Assembly: GCF_016785945.1 (NCBI RefSeq)
Contig: NZ_JAEMEF010000016.1
Span: forward strand, 1-64,000
DNA length: 64,000 nucleotides
Direction: 5' to 3'
Source: Olleya sediminilitoris
GTDB lineage: Bacteria > Bacteroidota > Bacteroidia > Flavobacteriales > Flavobacteriaceae
A program made the translations under genes and the position numbers. The notes beneath the pieces were generated by a model that worked only from the letters and a program-made list of their open reading frames with translations, was not told the DNA's origin and searched no databases. Positions 43,423-52,773 of this stretch are shown piece by piece (the stretch's first letter is position 1; every line of letters starts with the position of its first letter).

Positions 43423-43497
43423 TTATTGTAAAGGGATGATTTCTACACGTCTATTTTTTTGTTTTCCTGCTTCTGTGTTGGTTTTATCAATAGGAAA
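43423..43497 (-). pseudogene. C-terminal remnant of an OmpA-family gene
   Basis: The reverse frame ending at TAA (43423-43425) reads FPIDKTNTEAGKQKNRRVEI then IPLQ, the typical end of OmpA-like peptidoglycan-binding proteins (NRRVEI). A stop codon lies four codons upstream, at about 43510, and no start precedes it. It is therefore a 24-28 codon relic, not a gene. Nothing recognisable remains of the rest up to 43651. Confidence 0.75.
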
Positions 43498-43651
43498 CTT
43501 AAAAAAACATTATAACTATTAAGTTAATGTGTTTATTTTGAGGGTTTAAGTCGTTTTTGTTATAGTTTTTAGAATGAAAATAATATGGATAAAACCAACC
43601 TTTAAGTTTTTAGTTTACATTATAAAAACTAATTTTACCTTTTTTTAAAAC

Positions 43652-44254
43652 ATGTTTTATATACTTGATATTTTAGGGACTATTGCTTTTGCCATTTCGG
43701 GTGTTTTGGTTGCATTAAACAAGCGTATGGATGCTTTTGGGATATTAATTATTGCTTTTGTAACCGCTGTTGGAGGAGGAACTTTAAGAGATGTTTTAAT
43801 TGGCGAAACTCCAGTAAGTTGGATGAAGGATATGACCTTTATTTATGTTGTTGTTTTATCTACAATATTTGCTGTTATCTTTAGAACTAAAATAGATTAT
43901 CTAAGAACCTCTTTATTATTATTTGATACCATTGGTATTGGTTTATACACTGTTGTTGGTGTAGAAAAAGGGATTTCGGCAGAATTACATCCCATTATAT
44001 GTGTGTTTTTAGGTACTATGAGTGCTTGTTTTGGAGGTGTTATAAGAGATATTTTATGTAATGAGATACCTGTTATTTTTAGGAAAGAAGTCTATGCAAC
44101 AGCTTGTATACTAGGAGGCGTAACCTATTTTTTGGTTATAAAACTGCCTATAGCCTCTAATTTTGTATTTATTATAGCAGGAGCTGTTGTAATTACGGTT
44201 AGATTGATAGCTGTAAGATTTAAGATTAGTTTGCCTAATTTGTATAAGGATTAA
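43652..44254 (+). CDS. Trimeric intracellular cation channel-type membrane protein (YicG/UPF0126)
   Basis: 200 residues, about seven membrane helices. Two repeated halves carry GTIAFAISGVLVAL with GGGTLRDVLIG, and LGTMSACFGGVIRDILC. The repeat pair with GGxxRD is the hallmark of the family, which includes TRIC-like channels (K+ or glycine export has been proposed). Inner membrane. Single gene. Confidence 0.92.
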   Translation: MFYILDILGTIAFAISGVLVALNKRMDAFGILIIAFVTAVGGGTLRDVLIGETPVSWMKDMTFIYVVVLSTIFAVIFRTKIDYLRTSLLLFDTIGIGLYTVVGVEKGISAELHPIICVFLGTMSACFGGVIRDILCNEIPVIFRKEVYATACILGGVTYFLVIKLPIASNFVFIIAGAVVITVRLIAVRFKISLPNLYKD

Positions 44255-44271
44255 TTAGGTTGATTTAAATT

Positions 44272-44910
44272 TTAATTAAATGCCTCACGTAAGCATTTTA
44301 TAAAATCTTCTAAAGACCCAATGTCATTGTATAACTGGTTTTCAATCTTCAAAATAGGAATTTTATTAAAATCACTTTTAGGCTTAATAGCTTTAAATTC
44401 TTTAATTACTTTATTGTAATTAGTGGTGTCTTTATCTAAGTTATATTCGGTGTAATTAATTTTGTTTTTAGTTAAAATGTGTTTAGCATCAGGACATATT
44501 AAACAGTCATTTTTAGTATAAATTACAACGTTTTTATTATGTATTTCTTTGTCTAGTTTAAAATCTACTATTTCATAGTCATTATAAACTTCTAATGCAT
44601 AAGAGACTTCATTTACAACCAAAATGTAGGTGTATTTTCCGGGTTTACCGTTAAGTTTAACCATAGTTAAAACTTTCTTCTTGCTTTTTCCGGCTATGGT
44701 TTGTAAAATTGGACGCTCACTACTACGTCTAAAATCGTTTGTTTCAATTTTTAAAAAAATATCGTAGGATATAGAGTCTGTATTTTCAATAAAAATCTCG
44801 TAACGTTTACCAGTTATTTTTTCAGATAACTTTACATATTTATGATTGTTTTGCGCTAAAGCAGTTAGTGATACTAATGTTATAAGTATTAGAGTTAGGT
44901 TTCTTATCAT
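44272..44910 (-). CDS. Secreted glutaredoxin-domain protein
   Basis: 212 residues. A signal peptide (to about residue 19, LALAQ) is followed by a beta-rich middle with FDxxVxxx-type strands and a C-terminal glutaredoxin-like domain, VVIYTKNDCLICPDAKHIL (CLIC), KINYTEYNLD and KIPILKIENQLY. CxxC is intact, so periplasmic disulfide reduction or exchange is possible. No operon partner; it diverges from the exonuclease gene. Confidence 0.82.
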   Translation of the reverse strand: MIRNLTLILITLVSLTALAQNNHKYVKLSEKITGKRYEIFIENTDSISYDIFLKIETNDFRRSSERPILQTIAGKSKKKVLTMVKLNGKPGKYTYILVVNEVSYALEVYNDYEIVDFKLDKEIHNKNVVIYTKNDCLICPDAKHILTKNKINYTEYNLDKDTTNYNKVIKEFKAIKPKSDFNKIPILKIENQLYNDIGSLEDFIKCLREAFN

Positions 44911-44948
44911 TTTAAGAGGTTTACAAAGTAAAAGTAACAGATTAAAAT

Positions 44949-44956
44949 TATATTTG
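44949..44956 (+). promoter_or_regulatory. -7 box of the exonuclease-to-cinA run
   Basis: TATATTTG fits TAnnTTTG, 22 bp before the exonuclease ATG. Confidence 0.55.
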
Positions 44957-44978
44957 CATAAACCATACCATAATATTT

Positions 44979-45752
44979 ATGTCTTTAAACTTAACAAAAC
45001 CAATTTGCTTTTTTGATTTAGAAACCACAGGAATTAACATTACCTCAGATAGAGTTGTAGAGATTTCTATCTTAAAAGTGTTTCCTAATGGTAATAAAGA
45101 AAGTAAAACTTGGTTAGTCAATCCAGAAATGCCAATACCAGCTGAGGTATCAGCTATACATGGAGTAACCGACGAAAGAGTTGCAAACGAGCCAACATTT
45201 AAACAATTAGCGCCAGAAATTAACGCTATGATTAAAGATGCAGATTTAGCAGGATTTAATTCTAATAGATTTGATATTCCGCTTTTAGCAGAAGAAATGT
45301 TGCGTGCAGATTTAGATTTTGACATGAAAGGTCGTGTTGCTGTCGATGTACAAACTATTTTTCATAAAATGGAACAACGTACATTAAGTGCAGCTTATAA
45401 ATTTTACTGTGACAAAAGTTTAGAAAATGCTCATACAGCCGAAGCTGATACCTTAGCAACTTATGAGGTTTTAAAAGCACAAGTAGAACGTTATGACGAG
45501 CTTGAAAATGACACTAAGTTTTTAGCCGAGTTTAGTTCGCGTAGACGATTTGCAGATTTTGCTGGTTTTATTAGCTTTAACAAAGAAAATCAAGAAGTAT
45601 TTTCTTTTGGGAAACATAAAGGAAAACTAGTTACAGAGGTTTTAGATAAAGAACCTGGTTACTTTGGATGGTTGTTAAACGCAGACTTTCCTTTATATAC
45701 CAAAAAAGTTTTAACAGCAATTAAGTTAAGAGCTTTAAATAATAAGTTTTAA
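44979..45752 (+). CDS. DnaQ-like 3'-5' exonuclease with C-terminal DUF3820 domain
   Basis: 257 residues. DEDD exonuclease motifs: CFFDLETTGIN (Asp13, Glu15), AGFNSNRFDIPLLAEEM, and AHTAEADTLAT. The C-terminal FSFGKHKGKLVTEVLDKEPGY is a DUF3820-type segment, the same domain as in the stand-alone gene at 62526. It probably proofreads or degrades DNA/RNA 3' ends. Cytosolic. First of the run FAH hydrolase, Hpt, cinA. Confidence 0.93.
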   Translation: MSLNLTKPICFFDLETTGINITSDRVVEISILKVFPNGNKESKTWLVNPEMPIPAEVSAIHGVTDERVANEPTFKQLAPEINAMIKDADLAGFNSNRFDIPLLAEEMLRADLDFDMKGRVAVDVQTIFHKMEQRTLSAAYKFYCDKSLENAHTAEADTLATYEVLKAQVERYDELENDTKFLAEFSSRRRFADFAGFISFNKENQEVFSFGKHKGKLVTEVLDKEPGYFGWLLNADFPLYTKKVLTAIKLRALNNKF

Positions 45753-45808
45753 CCAGATTTACATATTTCAATCAATAATTACAAACAGTGTTTTAAATAC
45801 ATAAGTAT

Positions 45809-46420
45809 ATGAAATTAATTTGCATAGGTCGTAATTACACAGACCATATCAAAGAGTTAGAAAACGAAAAACCTACAGATCCAGTAGTGTTTATTAAATC
45901 TGATAATGCTATACTTTTAAAAAAACAACCATTTTTTATTCCCGATTTTTCAAACGAAATTCATTACGAATTAGAAGTTTTGGTAAAAATTAATAAGTTA
46001 GGAAAACACATTGATAAAAAATTTGCACACAAATATTATGACCAATTAAGTGTCGGAATAGATTTTACTGCACGCGATTTACAAAAAAAATTAAAAGACA
46101 AAGGTTTGCCTTGGGAAAAAGCTAAATCCTTTGATGGAGCAGCAGTAGTAGGACAATGGATTGATAAGTCTGAAGTTGCACATGTTGATAATCTTAATTT
46201 TAGGTTAGAAAAAAATGAAACTGTGGTACAAACCGCAAATACTAATTTAATGTTGTGGAAAATTGACGAATTAATAGAATATGTCTCAAAATATTTTACT
46301 TTAAAGATTGGAGACATTATATTTACAGGAACACCAGCTGGAGTTGGCAAGGTAGTTGCCAATGATAAATTAAAAGGATTTCTTGAAGATAAAGAGTTAT
46401 TTTCAATAACAGTAAAATAA
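45809..46420 (+). CDS. Fumarylacetoacetate hydrolase-family protein
   Basis: 203 residues. GRNYTDHIKELENEKPTDPVVFIKS, HYELEVLVKI (metal ligand Glu), DFTARDLQKKLKDKGLPWEKAKSFDGA and GDIIFTGTPAGVGKV are the FAH family core. Members act as acylpyruvate hydrolases or oxaloacetate decarboxylases; the substrate here is undetermined. Cytosolic. Its stop abuts the Hpt gene start (TAAATG). Confidence 0.92.
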   Translation: MKLICIGRNYTDHIKELENEKPTDPVVFIKSDNAILLKKQPFFIPDFSNEIHYELEVLVKINKLGKHIDKKFAHKYYDQLSVGIDFTARDLQKKLKDKGLPWEKAKSFDGAAVVGQWIDKSEVAHVDNLNFRLEKNETVVQTANTNLMLWKIDELIEYVSKYFTLKIGDIIFTGTPAGVGKVVANDKLKGFLEDKELFSITVK

Positions 46421-46762
46421 ATGGAACAACATTACAAATTACATAGAATTAAAGAGTTAGCAGATAATGATCAAGATTTTATATTAGCCTTAGCTTCCAC
46501 ATTTATAGAGGAAGTGCCAGGAGATGCTAAAGTGTTGGAAATAGCAGTAAATAACGAAAACTATTTGCTAGCCTATCAAACTGCTCATAAAATGAAACCT
46601 ACTGTGGATTTATTTGAACTAGGTGTATTAGACGACCTAATTGAAGTTCAAGATTGGGGTAAGTTTGAACAAAAAGATAAAGATATTTCTGAAAAACTAC
46701 AAATCGTTTTAGATGCAGTAGATAGAACAACTAAAGAAATAATACAAGATTTTAAATTGTAA
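46421..46762 (+). CDS. Hpt (histidine phosphotransfer)-type protein
   Basis: 113 residues with the four-helix Hpt layout. A conserved His is in AYQTAHKMKPTVDLF, preceded by DQDFILALASTFIEEVPGDAKVL. It could relay phosphate from a hybrid kinase to a response regulator. No kinase gene is adjacent, so its partner is unknown. It overlaps cinA by 1 bp. Confidence 0.8.
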   Translation: MEQHYKLHRIKELADNDQDFILALASTFIEEVPGDAKVLEIAVNNENYLLAYQTAHKMKPTVDLFELGVLDDLIEVQDWGKFEQKDKDISEKLQIVLDAVDRTTKEIIQDFKL

Positions 46763-48012
46763 TGCAAGCCGAAATAATTACAATAGGTGACGAGATACTT
46801 ATTGGCCAAATCATAGATACCAATTCTGCATTTATAGGTAAAGCCTTAAACTCAATTGGTGTATCTGTGTATCAAATCACCTCTATTCAGGATGAAAAGC
46901 AGCACTTGCTTAAAGCTTTTGCTGAAGCAGAACAAAATGCTGATATTATTATCATTACAGGAGGTTTAGGACCAACTAAAGATGATATTACAAAACATAC
47001 ATTAACCGAGTATTTTAATGATGTTTTAGTACAAAACAATCAAGTTTTACAACATGTAGAACAGTTGTTTAAAAAATACATCAATCAGCCCATTTCAGAT
47101 CTTAATAAACAACAAGCATTAGTGCCATCTAAGGCTAAAGTGTTAAACAATCGTTTTGGGACAGCACCAGGAATGTGGTTAGAAAAAGGCAATAAAACGT
47201 TTATATCACTTCCAGGAGTGCCTTATGAGATGAAAGCCTTAATTGATAATGAAGTCCTACCAAATTTAGCCGAAAAATACAAAAGACCATTTATCTTACA
47301 TAAAACTATTTTAACTTATGGTTTAGGTGAAAGTGTTGTTGCAGAACGTATTGAAGCTATTGAAGACGCATTACCTAAACATATAAAGTTAGCCTATCTG
47401 CCAACATTAGGAGCAGTTAGATTAAGATTATCTGGTAAAGGTGAAGATGAAGCTGTTTTAGCTAAAGATATAGAGATACAGGTTAAAAAAATCTTACCAT
47501 TAATTCAAGATATATTTGTTGGTTTTCAAAATAATAATGAAGGTTTAGAACTTATAATTGCTAAACAATTAGCTAAAATGGGAAAAACTTTGGCTTTAGC
47601 CGAAAGTTGTACAGGAGGAAAATTATCCGAGAAATTTACATCTCATTCTGGTGCATCAGCATTTTATAAAGGTGCAGTTGTTAGTTATGCTACGCAAACT
47701 AAAATTGATGTTTTAGACGTTTCTGAAACATTAATTAATCAGTATTCGGTAGTAAGTGAGCAAGTTGCAAAAGCTATGGCAACTAATGTTAGACAAAAAT
47801 TAAAATCTGATTTTGCAATTGCTACTACAGGAAACGCAGGACCAACAAAAGGAGATAGTGATGCTGAGGTAGGTACTGTTTTTATAGCTATAGCTACAAA
47901 AGACAAGGTTCAAGCTTTTGAGTTTAGTATGGGAAACCACAGAGAACGCGTCATAAATAAAACCGTAAATAAAGCATTAGAGTTGTTTCAAAAAGAAATT
48001 TTTGAAAATTAA
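46762..48012 (+). CDS. cinA: Competence/damage-inducible CinA-type protein with NMN deamidase domain
   Basis: 416 residues. N-terminal molybdopterin-binding-like domain (IITIGDEILIGQIIDTNSAF, TGGLGPTKDD, GTAPGMWLE) with C-terminal PncC-type domain (AESCTGGKLSEKFT, GNAGPTKGD). This fits the CinA family, whose C-terminal part hydrolyses nicotinamide mononucleotide to nicotinate mononucleotide. Cytosolic. Overlaps the Hpt gene start by 1 bp (TAATG), so coupled. Confidence 0.94.
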   Translation: MQAEIITIGDEILIGQIIDTNSAFIGKALNSIGVSVYQITSIQDEKQHLLKAFAEAEQNADIIIITGGLGPTKDDITKHTLTEYFNDVLVQNNQVLQHVEQLFKKYINQPISDLNKQQALVPSKAKVLNNRFGTAPGMWLEKGNKTFISLPGVPYEMKALIDNEVLPNLAEKYKRPFILHKTILTYGLGESVVAERIEAIEDALPKHIKLAYLPTLGAVRLRLSGKGEDEAVLAKDIEIQVKKILPLIQDIFVGFQNNNEGLELIIAKQLAKMGKTLALAESCTGGKLSEKFTSHSGASAFYKGAVVSYATQTKIDVLDVSETLINQYSVVSEQVAKAMATNVRQKLKSDFAIATTGNAGPTKGDSDAEVGTVFIAIATKDKVQAFEFSMGNHRERVINKTVNKALELFQKEIFEN

Positions 48013-48022
48013 TTACAAACAT

Positions 48023-48053
48023 ATTGTCAGATAGTAAAAAATTAGTATATTTG
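48023..48053 (+). promoter_or_regulatory. Promoter of the rpmB ribosomal unit
   Basis: -7 TATATTTG (48046-48053) with ATTG at 48023-48026 as the -33 element and a 19-bp spacer. About 40 bp before rpmB. Confidence 0.6.
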
Positions 48054-48093
48054 CACCTCGATTTTTAATAACATATTTTAAAGATATATAGTA

Positions 48094-48330
48094 ATGTCAA
48101 GAGTTTGTGAACTTACAGGAAAGAAGGCAATGGTTGGAAACAACGTGTCTCACGCAAAGAATAGAACTAAGCGTACATTTGATGCTAATTTAATTAAAAA
48201 ACGTTTTTATATTCCTGAAGAAGATCAGTGGATTACTTTAAAGATATCTACATCAGCGTTAAAAACAATTAATAAAATCGGTATCTCAGCTGCTTTGAAA
48301 AGAGCTAGAGCTAACGGATTTGTAAAATAA
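48094..48330 (+). CDS. rpmB: 50S ribosomal protein L28
   Basis: 78 residues. [21 protein letters not shown] is the family N-terminus, with Cys5 retained. Basic ribosomal protein near the E-site and subunit interface. First in the unit rpmB, rpmG, DUF4295, ftsY. Confidence 0.97.
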   Translation: MSRVCELTGKKAMVGNNVSHAKNRTKRTFDANLIKKRFYIPEEDQWITLKISTSALKTINKIGISAALKRARANGFVK

Positions 48331-48359
48331 TTACCCAAAAGGTAAAAATAATAATTATT

Positions 48360-48542
48360 ATGGCAAAGAAAGGTAATAGAGTACAAGTAATATTAGAGTG
48401 CACAGAGCACAAAGAGTCTGGAAAGCCAGGAACGTCTCGTTATATTACAACGAAGAACAAAAAGAATACACCTGATAGAATGGAAATTAAAAAATTCAAT
48501 CCTATCTTGAAGAAAATGACTGTTCATAAAGAAATTAAATAA
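48360..48542 (+). CDS. rpmG: 50S ribosomal protein L33
   Basis: 60 residues. [21 protein letters not shown] with [17 protein letters not shown] matches L33. It has no CxxC zinc pair, so it is the zinc-free (C-minus) form. Starts 29 bp after rpmB. Confidence 0.96.
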   Translation: MAKKGNRVQVILECTEHKESGKPGTSRYITTKNKKNTPDRMEIKKFNPILKKMTVHKEIK

Positions 48543-48580
48543 TATTCTTTATTTATTAAAGAAATAAAAAATATACAGAA

Positions 48581-48733
48581 ATGGCAAAAAAATCAGTAGC
48601 ATCATTACAGACAGGATCAAAAAGATTATCTAAAGCTATAAAAATGGTTAAGTCTCCAAAAACAGGAGCTTACATGTTTGTAGAGTCTATTATGGCACCA
48701 GAATTAGTAAAAGATTTCTTAAACAAGAAATAA
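48581..48733 (+). CDS. DUF4295 small basic protein
   Basis: 50 residues: MAKKSVASLQTGSKRLSKAI, then MVKSPKTGAYMFVESIMAPE and LVKDFLNKK. The pattern is the DUF4295 family, restricted to Bacteroidota and always beside rpmG. It is probably ribosome-associated by context and high Lys content. Starts 38 bp after rpmG; it ends before a terminator. Confidence 0.93.
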   Translation: MAKKSVASLQTGSKRLSKAIKMVKSPKTGAYMFVESIMAPELVKDFLNKK

Positions 48734-48757
48734 GTTTTACTTCTTAAAAGTATTATT

Positions 48758-48788
48758 AAGCTGCTTTCCTACAGGAAGTGGCTTTTTT
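48758..48788 (+). terminator. Terminator between DUF4295 and ftsY
   Basis: AAGC-GCTTTCC, loop TACA, GGAAG-GGCTTTTTT, with one bulge on each side, then T residues. The stem is imperfect but well placed, 25 bp after the stop. Confidence 0.75.
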
Positions 48789-48900
48789 GTTTTTAAAATA
48801 TTACGTTTCTTTACACTCATAAAACTATGACAATGTAGCAGTAATTAAAATTAGGCTTCATAATTGTTATAAATCAACCAAACCAAATAATAAAAAACAG

Positions 48901-49875
48901 ATGAGTTTTTTTAAAAAAATATTTTCTTCAGAAAAAAAAGAAACCCTAGATAAAGGACTAGAAAAATCAAGTACAAGCTTTTTAGGTAAGCTTACTAAGG
49001 CTGTTGCTGGTAAATCTAAAGTAGATGATACTGTTTTAGATAACCTAGAAGAGGTTTTAGTCTCTAGTGATGTTGGTGTAAATACAACCTTAAAAATTAT
49101 TGATCGTATAGAAGCTAGAGTAGCTAAAGATAAATACTTAGGTACTGACGAGCTAAATAAGATATTAAGAGAAGAAATCGCTGGATTATTGTCAGAAACA
49201 AATTCTGGTGAAGATACCGAGTATAAAGTACCTGTTTTACCAAAGCAAGCAGATGGAACCAAAACCCCATATGTTTTAATGGTTGTAGGTGTTAATGGTG
49301 TTGGTAAAACTACAACAATCGGAAAGTTGGCATACCAATTCAAAAAACAAGGATTAAAAGTTGTCCTAGGTGCAGCAGATACTTTTAGAGCAGCAGCTAT
49401 AGATCAGTTACAGGTTTGGGCTGATCGTGTAGATGTACCAATGGTCCGTCAAGATATGGGAAGTGATCCTGCTTCTGTTGCATTTGATGCTTTACAATCT
49501 GGTGTTAATCAAGAGGCAGACGTTATTATTATTGATACAGCAGGTCGTTTACATAATAAAGTTAATTTAATGAATGAGTTAACTAAAGTTAAACGTGTCA
49601 TGCAAAAAGTTGTTGGTGATGCACCACATGATGTATTATTAGTTTTAGATGGTAGTACAGGTCAAAATGCTTTTGAGCAAGCTAAGCAATTTACTGCTGC
49701 AACAGAGGTTACTAGCCTTGCAGTTACTAAATTAGATGGTACAGCTAAAGGTGGAGTGGTAATTGGTATTAGTGATCAATTTCAAATTCCTGTAAAATAT
49801 ATTGGTGTTGGAGAAGGTATTGAAGACTTACAAGTCTTTAACAAATTTGAGTTTGTAGATTCATTTTTCAAATAA
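48901..49875 (+). CDS. ftsY: Signal recognition particle receptor FtsY
   Basis: 324 residues. NG GTPase domain with GVNGVGKTT (residues about 130-138), DTFRAAAIDQLQVW, DTAGRLHNKVNLM and TKLDGTAKGG. It receives ribosome-nascent-chain complexes from Ffh at the inner membrane. The short N-terminal acidic region is typical of Bacteroidota. Confidence 0.97.
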   Translation: MSFFKKIFSSEKKETLDKGLEKSSTSFLGKLTKAVAGKSKVDDTVLDNLEEVLVSSDVGVNTTLKIIDRIEARVAKDKYLGTDELNKILREEIAGLLSETNSGEDTEYKVPVLPKQADGTKTPYVLMVVGVNGVGKTTTIGKLAYQFKKQGLKVVLGAADTFRAAAIDQLQVWADRVDVPMVRQDMGSDPASVAFDALQSGVNQEADVIIIDTAGRLHNKVNLMNELTKVKRVMQKVVGDAPHDVLLVLDGSTGQNAFEQAKQFTAATEVTSLAVTKLDGTAKGGVVIGISDQFQIPVKYIGVGEGIEDLQVFNKFEFVDSFFK

Positions 49876-49877
49876 AC

Positions 49878-50216
49878 ATGACTTTTAATTCTGATCGGAT
49901 TTTTAGAATCATTACTGTATTTGTAATACTTTATTTATTAGTAACAATTGGTAGTAATATAGTTTTTGCTGTAAGTTCATTTTTACAACCAAAAAGTCCA
50001 TTAATTCCTGAAAAATTAATTTACTATTCGCTTTTTCCTTTAATATTTTTAATACCGTTTTTTGCGTTTTGTGTTTGGTATTGTTGGAAAAGTCTATTTA
50101 AAGAAACAATTAATAAGGTGGTAATTACTTTGATATTTGCAATTTGTTTATTCTATTTTTTCTGCCCTAATATTGTATTTGATGGACTATATAGTATTAA
50201 CCCTTATAGAGTATAA
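49878..50216 (+). CDS. Hypothetical membrane protein
   Basis: 112 residues with three membrane helices (IITVFVILYLLVTIGSNIVF, LFPLIFLIPFFAFCVW, VVITLIFAICLFYFF). No family is recognised. It starts 2 bp after ftsY and is convergent with the serine hydrolase gene. Confidence 0.75.
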   Translation: MTFNSDRIFRIITVFVILYLLVTIGSNIVFAVSSFLQPKSPLIPEKLIYYSLFPLIFLIPFFAFCVWYCWKSLFKETINKVVITLIFAICLFYFFCPNIVFDGLYSINPYRV

Positions 50217-50221
50217 ATTTA

Positions 50222-51298
50222 TTAATTAAATACGTTATTTAATTTTTCCCAAAGCTCATTGTCATAATTTGATAAAGCAAAATTTGAGGCGTCAGCTGCT
50301 TCTCCCATTCTCACAATAACCAAATCTTTACTAGGTACAATGTATATCTTTTGGTCATTTTTACCCAAAGCACAGTACATATCACTTGGACCATTGGGAA
50401 TTAATTCACCTGGAAACTCAAACTGAGTTTGAGGTAGATGAAAACTTGACTTTCCATTTAACCACCATAAATAACCATAAGATTTATTAATGTTTTGTGA
50501 TGTGTTTGTAGCTTCATTTAAAAAAGATTCTGACACAATTTGTGTGTTGTCCCATTTTCCATTGGCATATGTCATTAACCCAAATCTTGCCATACTTCGT
50601 GTATTACTCCAATACACGCTTAAGTCATCTAGATTAAACCAACTACCTGACATACCAATTTTATTTTTTAAGTTTTCATCAAAATAATCAGACCAACTTT
50701 GATTACTAACTGTAGCAATAACATCCTGTAATTTGACGTATACATTGTGGTATGCCCAACGATTGTTAGCGTCTGCAACATATTGTAAGTTTTCTGGAGC
50801 AGCACTATCGCCTAATGTATCATCTAATCCTGAGGTCATAGATAATAAATTAGTGCAAGTAATTAAATTTTCTTTATCAATTGTAATGTTAGTCCAACCT
50901 GTGCCTAAATAATCGGATACTTTATTATTAATATCTAACAATCCTTGGTCTTGAGCAATACCAGTTACAGTTGTAGTTAATGTTTTTCCTGCACTTGCCC
51001 AATACCATCCTGAAGTTTCGGTATGATCATTAAAATAAGCTTCCCAAGCTATTTTTCCTTTATGCAAAATTATAAATGACTTTGTGTTTGAACTATTTAA
51101 AAAATCTGATAGTTCAGTCAATGCAGACGTATTCCATTGTAAATCTAATGGACTTACAGTGTCCCAAGTTTCCGAATTTAAAGGTGGAAAATATATAGAT
51201 TCTGTTTCTTCAATTTCATTCAAAACAGTTTCATCTTCAGAAGAGCAACTTAAACTCATGAAAATTAGTAAACTAAGTGTTAAATAGGTTAGTCTCAT
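50222..51298 (-). CDS. Serine hydrolase lipoprotein (class C beta-lactamase/DD-peptidase fold)
   Basis: 358 residues. Lipoprotein signal ending in SLSC (Cys18). SxxK motif as Ser102-Ala-Gly-Lys105 in WASAGKTLT, then a Tyr-His-Asn (YxN) near residue 178. This is the penicillin-recognising fold; esterase, DD-peptidase or beta-lactamase activity cannot be told apart. Envelope-anchored. Monocistronic, diverging from rimO. Confidence 0.9.
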   Translation of the reverse strand: MRLTYLTLSLLIFMSLSCSSEDETVLNEIEETESIYFPPLNSETWDTVSPLDLQWNTSALTELSDFLNSSNTKSFIILHKGKIAWEAYFNDHTETSGWYWASAGKTLTTTVTGIAQDQGLLDINNKVSDYLGTGWTNITIDKENLITCTNLLSMTSGLDDTLGDSAAPENLQYVADANNRWAYHNVYVKLQDVIATVSNQSWSDYFDENLKNKIGMSGSWFNLDDLSVYWSNTRSMARFGLMTYANGKWDNTQIVSESFLNEATNTSQNINKSYGYLWWLNGKSSFHLPQTQFEFPGELIPNGPSDMYCALGKNDQKIYIVPSKDLVIVRMGEAADASNFALSNYDNELWEKLNNVFN

Positions 51299-51367
51299 AG
51301 TATTAGTTTTCTTTTTTACTAATATAAATCAAAATGTTTTAATATCAGTTATTTTAAAATTAGATAG

Positions 51368-51375
51368 TATCTTTG
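51368..51375 (+). promoter_or_regulatory. -7 box of rimO
   Basis: TATCTTTG fits TAnnTTTG, 17 bp before the rimO ATG. Confidence 0.55.
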
Positions 51376-51392
51376 CAGTCCAAATTTGAGGT

Positions 51393-52697
51393 ATGAGAAC
51401 AAAATCACTTAAAAAGAACAAAATCAACGTAATAACTTTAGGTTGTAGTAAAAATGTTTACGATAGCGAAGTCCTAATGGGACAATTAAAAGCTAACGGA
51501 AAAGAAGTTGTGCATGAGGAAGAAGGTAATGTAGTAGTGATTAATACTTGTGGCTTTATTAATAATGCCAAAGAAGAAAGTGTGAACACTATTTTAGAGT
51601 ACATGCAAAAAAAGGAAGAAGGTGAAGTAGATAAGGTATTTGTTACAGGTTGTTTAAGTGAAAGATATAAGCCAGATTTACAAAAGGATATTCCTAATGT
51701 TGATCAATATTTTGGAACTACAGAATTACCAGGATTATTAAAAGCATTGGGTGCAGATTATAAACATGAGTTAATTGGTGAGCGTCTTACAACGACACCA
51801 AAAAATTATGCGTATCTAAAAATTGCTGAAGGTTGTGATAGACCATGCAGTTTTTGTGCTATACCATTAATGAGAGGTAAGCACAAGTCTACACCTATCG
51901 AAAATTTAGTGACTGAAGCTGAAAAATTAGCAGCCAATGGAGTTAAAGAATTAATTTTAATAGCTCAAGATTTAACATATTATGGTTTAGATTTATACAA
52001 AAAACGAAACTTAGCTGAGTTATTAGAAAATCTAGTTAAGGTTGAAGGTATAGAATGGATTAGACTGCATTATGCCTTTCCTACTGGTTTTCCGATGGAT
52101 GTTTTAGATTTAATGAAACGTGAACCTAAAATTTGTAATTATCTTGATATACCATTACAACACATTAGTGATGATTTATTAAAAAGTATGCGTCGTGGAA
52201 CAACAAAAGCTAAAACGACTAATTTAATAGAGCAGTTTAGAGCAAAAGTGCCAGAAATGACTATTAGAACGACATTAATTGTTGGTTATCCAGGTGAAAC
52301 TGAAGCTCATTTTCAAGAATTAAAACAATGGGTAAAAGACATGCGTTTTGAACGTTTAGGTTGTTTTACTTATTCTCATGAAGAAAATACACATGCTTAT
52401 AATCTTGAAGATGACGTTTCTCAAGAGGTTAAGCAGGATCGTGCAAATCAAATAATGGAAGTACAATCTCAAATTTCTTGGGAATTAAATCAAGAAAAAA
52501 TAGGTGATACATTTAAAGTAGTCATAGATCGTAAAGAAGGAAACTATTTTGTTGGTCGTACAGAGTTTGATAGTCCAGATGTGGATAATGAAGTATTAAT
52601 TGATGCTACTGAAACCTATTTAAAAACTGGTGAATATTACACAATTAAAGTTACTGAAGCTGAAGATTTTGATCTTTACGGTGAAATTGTAAACTAA
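51393..52697 (+). CDS. rimO: Ribosomal protein S12 (Asp) methylthiotransferase RimO
   Basis: 434 residues. N-terminal UPF0004 domain with NVITLGCSKNVYDSE and two more Cys; radical-SAM triad Cys148, Cys152, Cys155 (CDRPCSFC); C-terminal TRAM domain. It adds methylthio to Asp88-type residue of S12 with two 4Fe-4S clusters and SAM. Confidence 0.97.
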   Translation: MRTKSLKKNKINVITLGCSKNVYDSEVLMGQLKANGKEVVHEEEGNVVVINTCGFINNAKEESVNTILEYMQKKEEGEVDKVFVTGCLSERYKPDLQKDIPNVDQYFGTTELPGLLKALGADYKHELIGERLTTTPKNYAYLKIAEGCDRPCSFCAIPLMRGKHKSTPIENLVTEAEKLAANGVKELILIAQDLTYYGLDLYKKRNLAELLENLVKVEGIEWIRLHYAFPTGFPMDVLDLMKREPKICNYLDIPLQHISDDLLKSMRRGTTKAKTTNLIEQFRAKVPEMTIRTTLIVGYPGETEAHFQELKQWVKDMRFERLGCFTYSHEENTHAYNLEDDVSQEVKQDRANQIMEVQSQISWELNQEKIGDTFKVVIDRKEGNYFVGRTEFDSPDVDNEVLIDATETYLKTGEYYTIKVTEAEDFDLYGEIVN

Positions 52698-52773
52698 AAA
52701 CAACTTAAGCTTTTTAATTAGTTTGGTTACTAAGTACAAAAAAGTATATTTACAAAAATAAAACAATCAAAAA

